A stretch of 64,000 bases of DNA, from contig JAVHYF010000008.1 in assembly GCA_031119205.1 (NCBI GenBank), forward strand, positions 62,001 to 126,000. The letters are read 5' to 3'. The stretch comes from Moraxellaceae bacterium. Its GTDB lineage: Bacteria; Pseudomonadota; Gammaproteobacteria; Burkholderiales; Rhodocyclaceae. The translations under genes were made by a program, and so were the position numbers. Below the pieces are notes generated by a model. That model saw nothing but the letters and a program-made list of their open reading frames with translations, was not told where the DNA came from and searched no databases. Positions 29,036 to 38,425 of the stretch are shown piece after piece. Positions within the stretch are counted from its first letter, which is position 1, and each line of letters begins with the position of its first letter.

Positions 29036-29971
29036 ATGTCGCTGAACCTGCGCCAGATCGAAGTCTTCCGGGCCGTCATGATCACCGGCTCCATCAGCGG
29101 CGCGTCGCAGTTGCTGTTCGTGTCGCAGCCGGCGGTCAGCCGCCTGCTGTCGCACACCGAGTCGCGCGTCGGCTTCGCCCTGTTCGAGCGCATCAAGGGC
29201 CGGCTCTACGCCACGCCCGAGGCCAAGAAGCTGTTCCGCGAGGTGGAACATGTCTACGCCGGCGTGCAGCGCGTGAACACGCTGGCGCGCGAGCTGAGCG
29301 AACACCAGGAGGGCATCCTCAACGTGGTGTCCAGCCCCAGCGTGGGCCAGATGGTGATTCCGCTGGCGATGGCGGCCTTCCGCGAGACGCACCCGCAGGT
29401 GAAGCTGGGTTTCCAGTTCCTCGGCTTCGCGCCGCTGGTGGAGCGCCTGCTCAACCGCCAGGCCGATCTCGGCGTGACCATCCTGCCGGTGGAGCACCCC
29501 AATATAGAGTCCACGCCGTTGGGCAGCGGCCGCCTGGTGTGCATCTGCCCGGTCAATCACCCGCTGGCGCTGCAGGCCTCGCTGGTCGCCACCGACCTGC
29601 TGTCCTACCCGCTGATCGCCTACGACCGCGCCTCGCCCTTCGGTGTACTGGTAAGCGGCATGTTCGAAGCGGAAGGCGCCAGCTACCGCACCGCCATCGA
29701 AGTGGGCTCGCCGCAGAACGCCTGCGCGCTGGTGATGGCCGGCGCGGGCATCGCCATCGTCGATGAATTCTCGGTACGCAGCTGGCCGAGCAGCCAGCTG
29801 GCGGTGCGTCCCATCGAAAATGCACCGAGCGTGCGCGCCAACCTGGTGCATACCCGCTTCGAACCGCTGTCGCAGATCGCCCAGACTTTCATCGCCGTAC
29901 TCCAGCAGCTCATGCAGAGCGAAGGATTCCGCTCGGACCCCGCTTTGGTGCAGGAGTCTGCGCAGGAATAA
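29036..29971 (+). CDS. LysR-family regulator
   Basis: LRQIEVFRAVMITGSISGASQLLFVSQPAVSRLLSHTESRVGFALFERIKGRLYATPEAKKLF. Confidence 0.92.
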   Translation: MSLNLRQIEVFRAVMITGSISGASQLLFVSQPAVSRLLSHTESRVGFALFERIKGRLYATPEAKKLFREVEHVYAGVQRVNTLARELSEHQEGILNVVSSPSVGQMVIPLAMAAFRETHPQVKLGFQFLGFAPLVERLLNRQADLGVTILPVEHPNIESTPLGSGRLVCICPVNHPLALQASLVATDLLSYPLIAYDRASPFGVLVSGMFEAEGASYRTAIEVGSPQNACALVMAGAGIAIVDEFSVRSWPSSQLAVRPIENAPSVRANLVHTRFEPLSQIAQTFIAVLQQLMQSEGFRSDPALVQESAQE

Positions 29972-30073
29972 AGCATGAGCTGATGTTAAGGGTGTCGCTC
30001 ATAAAAGCACGCGACACCGTGCGGGGCGGTTTCGAATAATGGCCTCAACGCAACACCACACGGCCATTCAAAC

Positions 30074-31015
30074 ATGAGCACGCTAGCCCCTCTTTCCGAC
30101 CGTCTCGCCACCGCAAAAGGCGTCTTCACGATCTGCCCGACGCCCTTCTCCACCGATGGCTCGCTGGACCTCGCCAGCATCGCTTCGCTGGTGGATTTCC
30201 AGATCGAAGCCGGCGTCAACGGCCTGGCCATCCTCGGCTTCCTCGGCGAGTCGCACAAGCTGTCGCAGGACGAGCGCAGCCAGGTCATCCGCACATTCAT
30301 CAAGCACACCCGTAGCCGCGTGCCGGTATGGGTCGGCGTGCGCGCACTCGGCGTAGCCGGTGCCATCGAACAGGCCCGCGAGGCAGAAGCGCTGGGCGCC
30401 GAAGCGGTCTTCGTCGCGCCGCTGGACACCACTGCCGACGCGGTGCAGTTCGACTACTACCGCAGCGTCGCGCAGGCCGTGAAGATCCCCGTCGTCATCC
30501 ACGATTTCCCGGACTCCTTCGGCACCGAGATCGGCGCCGACCTGGTGGCGCGCCTGGGCCGCGAAGGCGGCGTCGGCATGATCAAGATGGAAGAGCCGCC
30601 GGTGGGCCAGAAGATCTCGCGCATCCTGGAACTCGCGCAGGGCAGCACCAAGATCTTCGGTGGCCTGGGTGGCGTCTACTTCCTGGAAGAACTCCAGCGC
30701 GGCGCCGTCGGCACCATGACCGGCTTCGCCTTCCCCGAAATCCTGGTGCGCATCTACGAGCACCACGCCGCCGGCAACTTCGCTGCCGCCGCCGCGACCT
30801 TCGATCGCTACTGCCCGCTGATCCGCTACGAATTCCAGCCCAAGGTCGGCCTCGCGCTGCGCAAGGCCACCTACATGCGCCGTGGCGTGATCGCCTGCGA
30901 CGTCATCCGCTCGCCCGGCATGCGCATGGACCCGATCACGATGCGCGAGCTGGAAGCCACGGTGGAGCGCGTCGGCCTGTCGCTGTCGCATCGCGGCACC
31001 TACAGCATCGCGTGA
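30074..31015 (+). CDS. Dihydrodipicolinate synthase (DapA/NAL) superfamily protein of unknown substrate
   Basis: GVFTICPTPFSTDGSLD, GVNGLAILGFLGESHKLSQDER, VVIHDFPDSFG, GMIKMEEPP (Schiff-base Lys). Confidence 0.88.
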   Translation: MSTLAPLSDRLATAKGVFTICPTPFSTDGSLDLASIASLVDFQIEAGVNGLAILGFLGESHKLSQDERSQVIRTFIKHTRSRVPVWVGVRALGVAGAIEQAREAEALGAEAVFVAPLDTTADAVQFDYYRSVAQAVKIPVVIHDFPDSFGTEIGADLVARLGREGGVGMIKMEEPPVGQKISRILELAQGSTKIFGGLGGVYFLEELQRGAVGTMTGFAFPEILVRIYEHHAAGNFAAAAATFDRYCPLIRYEFQPKVGLALRKATYMRRGVIACDVIRSPGMRMDPITMRELEATVERVGLSLSHRGTYSIA

Positions 31016-31071
31016 TCCACGGACACCGCGCGCGCAACACCTACCGTTTTACTTGATTGAGAGAGCCTTCC

Positions 31072-32475
31072 ATGACCGTCGAGATCCACAAGCTGAGCGT
31101 CCGTGAAATCGGTGAGCGTCTGCGCACGAAGCAGCTGACCGCCGCGCAGGTCGTCGAGCATTTCCTCGCCCGCATCGAGAAGCTGCAACCCACGCTGAAC
31201 GCCTTCATCCATGTCGACGTGGAAGGTGCCCGCGCCGCCGCGAAGCACAGCGACGCCCTGTTCGCGAAGGACGAGCCGCGCAGCTGGCTGGAAGGCATCC
31301 CGGTGTCGATCAAGGACAACATCTACGTGGCCGGCATGCCCTTCGTGTTCGGCTCACCGCTGTTCAAGGACAACATCGCGCCGCATGACGAGCTGCCCAT
31401 CGAGCTGCTGCGCGAGGCCGGCGCGATCATCATCGGCAAGACCAACCTGCCGGAGTTCGCCAGCCGCGGCTCCACCTACAACCCGGTGTTCGGCGCCACG
31501 GCGAATCCGTGGAACACGGAACTCACCACCGGCGGTTCCAGCGGTGGTTCGGTGGCCTCGGTGGCGGCCGGCATGGTGCCGCTGTCGCTGGGCACCGATG
31601 GCGGCGGTTCGATCCGCCGCCCCGCCGGCTACACCGGTCTGGTCGGCCTCAAGCCCACGCTGTCGCGCATCCCGCGTGCGGATGGTTTCTCGTCAGTGCT
31701 GTACGACTGCGAAGTGGTCGGCCCCATCGGCCGCACCGTCGACGACGTGCGCCTGATGATGTCGGCGATCGCCCGCCCGCACCGTCGCGACCAGCGCTCG
31801 CGCGGCTTCGCGCCGATGACCGAGTTCACCGGTGCGCCCGGCAAGCTGCGCATCCTCTACGTGCCGCGCTTCGGTGACAGCCCGGTCGACCCGGAAATCG
31901 CCCGCAGCTGTGCGGAAGCCGCCGAGCGCTTCCGCGCCATGGGCCATGAAATCACCGAAGGCGAGCTGCCTTTCGACATCAAACCGGTGAGCGACAACTG
32001 GGCCAAGATCGGCAACGTGTGCATGTCGCTGATGGCGCGCAACAACGCCGCCTTCAAGGACCTGGTGACGCCGGAGTACCGCGACCGTGCGATCACCGGC
32101 GACGGCATCTCCGGCGGCGAGTACCAGGGCGTCATCGAGATCCTCTACCAGCTGCGCTCCGCCGTCGGCCTCGCCTTCGAGCAGTACGACATCATCATGA
32201 CGCCGGCCTCGGCCGCCAACCCCTGGCCGAAGAACGAGCCCTTCCCGCCGGTCATCGACGGCAAGAACGCCGGCCCGCGCGGCCACGCGGTGTTCACCAA
32301 CTGGGTGAACGCCTGCAGCCACCCCGGCCTCACCCTGCCCGCCGCGCCCACCGCGTCCGGCATGCCGATCGGCTTCCAGCTGGTGGCGGACTTCGGTGCC
32401 GACGAGCGCCTGCTGGACCTCGCCAGCCAGTACGAACAGCACCACGAATGGAAGGATCAGTGGCCGGCTTGCTGA
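31072..32475 (+). CDS. Amidase signature family protein
   Basis: GIPVSIKDNIYVAG, GAIIIGKTNLPEFA, TTGGSSGGSVASVAAGMVPLSLGTDGGGSIRRPAGYTGLVGLKPT (Ser-cisSer-Lys). Confidence 0.95.
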   Translation: MTVEIHKLSVREIGERLRTKQLTAAQVVEHFLARIEKLQPTLNAFIHVDVEGARAAAKHSDALFAKDEPRSWLEGIPVSIKDNIYVAGMPFVFGSPLFKDNIAPHDELPIELLREAGAIIIGKTNLPEFASRGSTYNPVFGATANPWNTELTTGGSSGGSVASVAAGMVPLSLGTDGGGSIRRPAGYTGLVGLKPTLSRIPRADGFSSVLYDCEVVGPIGRTVDDVRLMMSAIARPHRRDQRSRGFAPMTEFTGAPGKLRILYVPRFGDSPVDPEIARSCAEAAERFRAMGHEITEGELPFDIKPVSDNWAKIGNVCMSLMARNNAAFKDLVTPEYRDRAITGDGISGGEYQGVIEILYQLRSAVGLAFEQYDIIMTPASAANPWPKNEPFPPVIDGKNAGPRGHAVFTNWVNACSHPGLTLPAAPTASGMPIGFQLVADFGADERLLDLASQYEQHHEWKDQWPAC

Positions 32476-32506
32476 GCCGCCCACGGATAGCGCCGGGAGC
32501 CAGGCC

Positions 32507-33175
32507 ATGAAGCTGCTGCTGATCAATCCCAATACGAACGCCGCGACCACCCGCATGATGCTGGAGCTCGCGCGTTCGATGGCACCCGCCGACTGGGAGT
32601 GGGAGACGCTGACGGCGGAACGTGGCGCCATGCTGATCGACAACCAGGAGGCGCTGCGCATCGCCGCCGCCGAGGTGGTGGCCATGGAGGCACGCATCCG
32701 CGCACTGCAGCCGGACGCTGTCATCGTCGCCGCCTTCGGCGACCCCGGCATGCAGACCCTGCGCGATTCGCTCGACATCCCGGTGTTCGGCATCGGTGAA
32801 TGCGCGATGCGCGAGGCCGACGCGCTGGGCCTGCCCTTCTCCGTCCTCACCATCACGCCTCGCCTGCGCGAATCGACGCTGGCGCAGATCCGTCGCTACG
32901 GCTGCGAGGCTCACTTCAACACCCTCGTCATCACCGCCGATGACGCCACCGAGACGGCACGCAGCCACGAAACACTGGTCGCCCGCGTCGCCGCCTCCAT
33001 CACCCGTGCCATCCACGAGGATGGGTCGAAGGTCCTGGTCATCGGCGGCGGTCCTGTCGCCGCCGCAGCAAAGTCGCTGGACCAGTCCACGGATATCACC
33101 GTCATCCAGCCGCTGCTCGCAGCCATCAACAAGGCGCGCAGCACTCTCCGTCCCTCTGCCGCCCTCTCTTCGTAA
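32507..33175 (+). CDS. Asp/Glu/hydantoin racemase superfamily protein, canonical Cys pair absent
   Basis: MKLLLINPNTNAATTRMM, VIVAAFGDPGMQTLRD, IPVFGIGECAM, GSKVLVIGGGPVAAAA. Confidence 0.85.
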   Translation: MKLLLINPNTNAATTRMMLELARSMAPADWEWETLTAERGAMLIDNQEALRIAAAEVVAMEARIRALQPDAVIVAAFGDPGMQTLRDSLDIPVFGIGECAMREADALGLPFSVLTITPRLRESTLAQIRRYGCEAHFNTLVITADDATETARSHETLVARVAASITRAIHEDGSKVLVIGGGPVAAAAKSLDQSTDITVIQPLLAAINKARSTLRPSAALSS

Positions 33176-33185
33176 AGGAAGCATC

Positions 33186-34034
33186 ATGCGTAGCCGTTCC
33201 GTCCTGAAACTTTCCTCGCTTGCCGTCGCCGCCGTGCTGGCCAGCTCCATCGCACAGGCCACGCCTGATAACCTGCTGTCGCCGGCCGACTCGGCACTGC
33301 CGCCGTTCTCGATGTCCGACCTCGGCGGTGGCATGAAGGGCCTGACCATCGACCTGGCCGCCGAACTGTCCAAGCAGATCGGCCAGAAACTGAACATCGA
33401 CCCGGCCTCGTGGAGTGCCGCGCTGCCTGGCCTGGCTTCGGGCAAGTACGACCTGCTGCTGGCACCGGTCAACGTGACGCCGGAACGCGCCGCGATGCTG
33501 CTGTTCAGCGAGCCCTATCTCGAGAACGACTTCCTGTTCCTGGTGAAGAAGGACGCACCGGCCATCACCGATCCGGTCGGCTTCAAGGGCAAGACCATCG
33601 CGGTGAACAAGGGCTCGTCGTTCGAAGCCTGGGTGAAGAGCAAGGCCGAAGAGCTGGACCTGAAGGTGGATACCTATGGCTCGGGCGCTGACGCCATCCA
33701 GGCCGTGCAGTCCGGCCGCGCCTTCGGCACGCTGTCCAGCCTGCAGGCCGCCGAGTGGATCGGTGCCAACAACCCGCAGCTGAAGACGAGCTATCGCGTG
33801 CGCACCGGTGCGGTCGCCGCCATCGCGTTCCCGAAGAACAACCCGGAACTGCAGCTGCGCGTCTCCAATGCACTGAAGTGCCTGAAGATGAATGGCGTGC
33901 TGCCCGCCATCTACGAGAAGTGGACCGGCGCCAAGCTGGCCCCGACCTCGCCGACGGTCGTCGTGTATGAAGGCATCGGCGTGAAGGGCTTCGAGGGTTA
34001 CAAGCCCGACGCGCCCAAGCCGGTCTGCAAGTAA
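33186..34034 (+). CDS. Amino-acid-type ABC transporter substrate-binding protein
   Basis: Signal peptide plus family-3 SBP pattern (GLTIDLAAELSKQIGQKL, RAAMLLFSEPYLENDFLFLVKK, GKTIAVNKGSSFE). Confidence 0.9.
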   Translation: MRSRSVLKLSSLAVAAVLASSIAQATPDNLLSPADSALPPFSMSDLGGGMKGLTIDLAAELSKQIGQKLNIDPASWSAALPGLASGKYDLLLAPVNVTPERAAMLLFSEPYLENDFLFLVKKDAPAITDPVGFKGKTIAVNKGSSFEAWVKSKAEELDLKVDTYGSGADAIQAVQSGRAFGTLSSLQAAEWIGANNPQLKTSYRVRTGAVAAIAFPKNNPELQLRVSNALKCLKMNGVLPAIYEKWTGAKLAPTSPTVVVYEGIGVKGFEGYKPDAPKPVCK

Positions 34035-34067
34035 GCCCCCCGCCCTCGTGAAACCTGAGAAGTTGCC

Positions 34068-34820
34068 TTGACCATGCAGAAGAAGATCATTCTGGAAGCC
34101 GTCGACATCAGGAAGGACTACGGCGACCTGCGCGTGCTCAACGGCGTCGACATCCGGGTCCGCGAGGGCGAACTGGTGTCCATCATCGGCCCCTCGGGCT
34201 CCGGCAAGAGCAGCCTGCTGCGCTGCTGCAACCTGCTGGAGCGCCCGACCGCCGGGCAGATCATCTTCGATGGCGAGGACATCACGCGCGACACCGTGAA
34301 CATCAACCGCGTGCGCCAGAACATGGGCATGGTGTTCCAGCAGTTCAACCTGTATCCGCACCTGAACGTGCTGGCCAACGTGAGCCTCGCGCTGCGCTGC
34401 GTCGGCAAGCTCGGCAAGGCGGAGGCCAACGCGGTGGCCATGGAAGCGCTCACCCAGGTGGACATGGCGCACAAACGCGACGCGTTTCCCGGCCAGCTCT
34501 CCGGCGGTCAACAACAACGCGTGGGCATCGCCCGCGCGGTGGCGCTGAATCCCAAGATCATCCTCTTCGACGAGCCGACCAGTGCGCTCGACCCGGAACT
34601 GGTGTCCAGCGTGCTCGCCGTGATGAAGAGCCTGCGCGAACGCGGCATGACCATGCTGGTGGTGACACACGAGATGGGCTTCGCCCGCGACCTGTCCGAC
34701 CGTGTGATCTTCATGGACGGCGGTGTGGTGGCGGCGAACGACACGCCGGATGTGATCTTCTCGTCGCAAGGCAACGAGCGCATGCGCAGCTTCCTGTCGC
34801 GGTTCCTGAACGAGCGCTGA
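34068..34820 (+). CDS. Amino-acid ABC transporter ATP-binding protein
   Basis: [58 protein letters not shown]. Starts TTG 34068 or ATG 34074. Confidence 0.95.
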   Translation: MTMQKKIILEAVDIRKDYGDLRVLNGVDIRVREGELVSIIGPSGSGKSSLLRCCNLLERPTAGQIIFDGEDITRDTVNINRVRQNMGMVFQQFNLYPHLNVLANVSLALRCVGKLGKAEANAVAMEALTQVDMAHKRDAFPGQLSGGQQQRVGIARAVALNPKIILFDEPTSALDPELVSSVLAVMKSLRERGMTMLVVTHEMGFARDLSDRVIFMDGGVVAANDTPDVIFSSQGNERMRSFLSRFLNER

Positions 34821-34821
34821 G

Positions 34822-35508
34822 ATGAGCCAGGCCGCCGACAGTGGATTGATCCACACCTTCTTCAACGCCGACATCGTCCGCCAGACGTCGCCGATGGTCA
34901 TGGAGGCCGTCGGCCAGACCATCGCCATCGGCGTGCTGGTGATCGTCGCCGGCATCCTGCTCGGCACCGCGCTGGCCACCTGGCGTTTCCATACGCAGAG
35001 CCGGGTGCTCCGGGCGCTGATCGTAGGCTATGTCGACGTGCTGCGCGCGATGCCGCCCCTGGTCATCCTGATCCTGGTGTACTTCGCCCTGCCCTACGTG
35101 AACATCTCCATCGGGTCGGTGCTCGCCACCTTCCTGTGCCTGAGCGTGATCCTCTCCGCCTTCATCGAGGAATGCGTGTGGTCGGGGATCATGACCTTGC
35201 CGAAAGGCCAGATGGAAGCGGCGCGCTCCACCGGCATGAGCTGGTGGCAGAGCATGCGCCACGTGATCCTGCCGCAGGCGCTGCGCCTGTCGCTGCCGCA
35301 GATCACCAACCGCTGCATCGCCGCCATCAAGAACACCGCGCTGGGCTCCGTCATCGGCTTCGCCGAAATCCTCGGCTCCGCCCAGGCCGCCAGCAGCGAC
35401 TACGCCAACCCGACGCCGCTGACCCTCTGCGCCATCCTCTACATCGGCCTCATCTATCCGCTGGTGCTGGCCTCGCGCTACCTCGAACATCGGGCAGGAA
35501 TCCGGTAA
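34822..35508 (+). CDS. Amino-acid ABC transporter permease
   Basis: IEECVWSGIMTLPKGQMEAARSTGMSWWQSMRHVILPQALRLSLPQITN EAA-loop. Confidence 0.93.
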   Translation: MSQAADSGLIHTFFNADIVRQTSPMVMEAVGQTIAIGVLVIVAGILLGTALATWRFHTQSRVLRALIVGYVDVLRAMPPLVILILVYFALPYVNISIGSVLATFLCLSVILSAFIEECVWSGIMTLPKGQMEAARSTGMSWWQSMRHVILPQALRLSLPQITNRCIAAIKNTALGSVIGFAEILGSAQAASSDYANPTPLTLCAILYIGLIYPLVLASRYLEHRAGIR

Positions 35509-36185
35509 TGCAGGAAATCCTCGACACCTTCTTCAACCCGGCCGTCGCGGTCCAGGTCCTGCCGATGCTGCTCAGCGGCCTGTGGATGACCGTGAAGCTG
35601 GCCGCGCTGATCATCCCGCTGGGCCTGCTCGGCGGACTGGCGCTCGCCCTCGCCCACACCCAGACGCGCTCGCGCAAGGTCCGCATCGCGATCAACCTCT
35701 ACGTCGATTTCTTCCGCTCGTTCCCGCAGCTGGTGCTGGTGATCTTCGTGTCCTTCGCGACACCCTTCATCGGCATCGAGCTTTCACCCGTGGTCGCGCT
35801 GGCCATCAGCTTCATGCTGTCGACCTCCGCGTACTACTGCGAGATCCTGCGCGCCGGCATCACCGCCATTCCGGCCGGCCAGACCGAGGCCGCGCGCTCC
35901 ACCGGCATGAGCGCGACGCAGACCCTGCGTCACGTCGTGCTGCCCCAGGCCTTCCGCAACGTGCTGCCGGACCTGCTGGGCAACAGCATCGAGATCTTCA
36001 AGGGCACTTCGCTGGCCAGCGTGCTCGGCATGTCGGAGCTGCTGTACAGCGCACAGTCCGCGCAGTCGGTACTGTTCAACCCGACACCCCTGGTGCTGGC
36101 AGCCGCGATCTATCTCGCCCTGCTGTGGCCGGCGGTGCGCTTCATCAGCGCACTGGAATCCTCGCGCAGGGCGCAGGGCGGCTAG
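35508..36185 (+). CDS. Amino-acid ABC transporter permease
   Basis: CEILRAGITAIPAGQTEAARSTGMSATQTLRHVVLPQAFRNVLPDLLGN; TAATG overlap with previous gene. Confidence 0.93.
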   Translation: MQEILDTFFNPAVAVQVLPMLLSGLWMTVKLAALIIPLGLLGGLALALAHTQTRSRKVRIAINLYVDFFRSFPQLVLVIFVSFATPFIGIELSPVVALAISFMLSTSAYYCEILRAGITAIPAGQTEAARSTGMSATQTLRHVVLPQAFRNVLPDLLGNSIEIFKGTSLASVLGMSELLYSAQSAQSVLFNPTPLVLAAAIYLALLWPAVRFISALESSRRAQGG

Positions 36186-36249
36186 AGGCGGGTGTCGGGA
36201 AGCTGTGCCAGGTCAACGACGCGTGCGGGGCGCCCACTACACTCACTGT

Positions 36250-36612
36250 ATGCGTCGCGTGTTCCGTGCCCTTCTCGTCTGTCTGCTGGCCCTCAGCGTC
36301 CCCGTCCAGGGCGTGGCGGCATTGCTGGCCAGTGGGTCACCGATGCAGATGCAGGACCTGTCGGGCACCGACCAGGCCAGCTGCCACGCCGCGCAGTCCG
36401 CTGCCGGCACGGATGACGGTCACCCGACCCACCATGCCGCGGCGGACAAACTGAAAGCCTGCGGCGGTTGCTACGGAACCCTGCTTGATCTCGTCAGCCT
36501 GCCCGTGATGTCCGCCCCGCTGGGCAGCGACGTCCTCGTCAGTCGAAGCAGCGATGCATTGTCCGGCCACATTCCGGCCGGGCTGGAGCGCCCTCCCCGA
36601 AACATCTCCTGA
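36250..36612 (+). CDS. Secreted Cys/His/Met-containing small protein of the metal-efflux locus
   Basis: Signal peptide; SCHAAQ...DDGHPTHHAAADKLKACGGCYG; adjacent to cusF-like gene. Confidence 0.65.
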   Translation: MRRVFRALLVCLLALSVPVQGVAALLASGSPMQMQDLSGTDQASCHAAQSAAGTDDGHPTHHAAADKLKACGGCYGTLLDLVSLPVMSAPLGSDVLVSRSSDALSGHIPAGLERPPRNIS

Positions 36613-36678
36613 TCCCGTGAAGCGTCGCCGCCACCATCGTGGCGGAGGCCTGTCCTCATCCATCAGGAGAGTCTCATC

Positions 36679-37005
36679 ATGAAGTTCCGCATCATCCTTG
36701 CGGCCACCGCACTCGCGCTGGCCGCCACCACTCCGTCCCTCTTCGCCCAGGGCAGCATGCATCACCACGGCCATGCCCCCAGCCCTGCAATGACTGCCGC
36801 CGAGGTCCGTGCAATCGACCCCGGCACGAACAGGATCACCCTCAGGCACGAGGCCGCACAAGACGCCGGCATGCCCGCCATGACCATGGCGTTCGGCATG
36901 GCGAAAGGGCTGGCGCTGCCGGCCGGCCTCAAGGCCGGTGACAAGGTGCAGGTCCGCATCGAAGACGTCGGCGGCACGCCGACCGTCACCCGTCTGACCC
37001 GCTGA
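36679..37005 (+). CDS. cusF: CusF-like periplasmic copper/silver-binding protein
   Basis: Signal peptide; ITLRHEAAQDAGMPAMTMAFGM; AGDKVQVRIEDVGG. Confidence 0.85.
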   Translation: MKFRIILAATALALAATTPSLFAQGSMHHHGHAPSPAMTAAEVRAIDPGTNRITLRHEAAQDAGMPAMTMAFGMAKGLALPAGLKAGDKVQVRIEDVGGTPTVTRLTR

Positions 37006-37015
37006 GGAGTCTCCC

Positions 37016-38425
37016 ATGCTCGACAGACCATGGCACATGGTCTGGCTCGCGGCCGTGCTCGCGCACGCCGTCGGGTCAGCACGCGCCCGCATCAGCACCA
37101 CCATCCGCGCAGGCATGCGTTCCGGCATCCGGACACATCATGCTGGCGACACCTGCGCAGCAGCACGGCGGATCACCGTGCTGCTATTGCTCGGCGCCAC
37201 TAGCGCAGCGCAGGGCACCGAAGCACTGACGCTGGCGGAGGCACAGCGGATCGCCGAAAACCGCGCACCGCAACTCACCGCGGCGCACGCGCAGGAAAGC
37301 GCGGCCCGCGACATGGCAGCCGCGGCAGGCCAGCTTCCGCCCCCCGTACTGAAGTTCGGCGTCAACAACGTGCCCGTGAGTGGCGAGATGGCATGGAGCC
37401 TGACGCGCGACGGCATGACCATGCGCCAGATCGGCCTCATGCAGGAGCTGACGCGTGGCGGCAAACGCCAGGCACAGGTCGAGCGCGCACTCGGCGAAGC
37501 AGGCCTCGCCCAGGCGGCCCGCCGCCAGGCACTGGCAGACGCGCGCCGCGACAGCGCACTGGCCTGGCTGGACCTGAGCTACCTGGAGTCCATGCGCCAG
37601 CTGGTGTCGGCACAGCTCGACGAACTGCGCCTGCAGCAGCAGGCCACAGAGGCAGCCTTCCGCAGCGGTCGTGGCCCGCAGGCCGACATGCTGGCCAACG
37701 AGCTGGCCACCGCACGCACACGCGACCAGCTTGCGCAGATGCAGCGTGACATCGCCATGGCGCGCATACGCCTGGCACGCTGGATCGGCGACGAGGCGCA
37801 GCGGCCGGTGGCATCGCCACCCGCGGCACAGGGCCTGAACTGGCAGACCGATGGGCGTGACGATGGCCTCGACGCGCATCCTGCCCTGGCCACGCAACTG
37901 GGCATGGTGAACCTGGCCGAGGCCGAGGCACGGCTGGCGCGCGAGCGTCGCACGCCCGACATGGCCATCGAGGTGATGTACAGCCAGCGCGGCTCGGATT
38001 ACGCCGACATGGTATCGGTCAACATCTCCCTGCCTCTGCCCTGGGACCGCGCCAACCGGCAGGACCGCGAGCTCGCGGCCAGCCTCGCACGCGTGGATGC
38101 TGCCCGCGCCGCCCGCGAGGACATGCATCGCGCCTACCGCGCCGAAGTGCGCGAGCGCTTCGCAGCCTGGCAGGCCGACCGCGAGCGGCTGGCCCGCTAC
38201 GACGCCGAACTGGTCCCGCTGGCCGCAGCACAGGTGGACGCCGCACTGGCGGCCTACCGCGCCGGTACCGGCATGCTGGATCGCGTGCTGGAAGCCCGCC
38301 GCATGCAGCTCGATACCCGCATGGAACGCCAGCGGGTGGCGCTGGAAGCCGCCCGCGGCTGGGCGCAGATCAATTTCCTGAATCCACAGGACGGCAACAG
38401 CGCCGTCGACGGAGCACAACCATGA
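37016..38425 (+). CDS. TolC-family outer-membrane factor (CusC-like)
   Basis: TLAEAQRIAENRAPQLTAAHAQ; long coiled-coil repeats; position in RND operon. Confidence 0.85.
   Translation: MLDRPWHMVWLAAVLAHAVGSARARISTTIRAGMRSGIRTHHAGDTCAAARRITVLLLLGATSAAQGTEALTLAEAQRIAENRAPQLTAAHAQESAARDMAAAAGQLPPPVLKFGVNNVPVSGEMAWSLTRDGMTMRQIGLMQELTRGGKRQAQVERALGEAGLAQAARRQALADARRDSALAWLDLSYLESMRQLVSAQLDELRLQQQATEAAFRSGRGPQADMLANELATARTRDQLAQMQRDIAMARIRLARWIGDEAQRPVASPPAAQGLNWQTDGRDDGLDAHPALATQLGMVNLAEAEARLARERRTPDMAIEVMYSQRGSDYADMVSVNISLPLPWDRANRQDRELAASLARVDAARAAREDMHRAYRAEVRERFAAWQADRERLARYDAELVPLAAAQVDAALAAYRAGTGMLDRVLEARRMQLDTRMERQRVALEAARGWAQINFLNPQDGNSAVDGAQP

Noticed and set aside
36628-36645. CCGCCAC-CATC-GTGGCGG hairpin before cusF-like gene
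   Set aside because: Plausible intercistronic stem but GC-rich and without tail; insufficient support.
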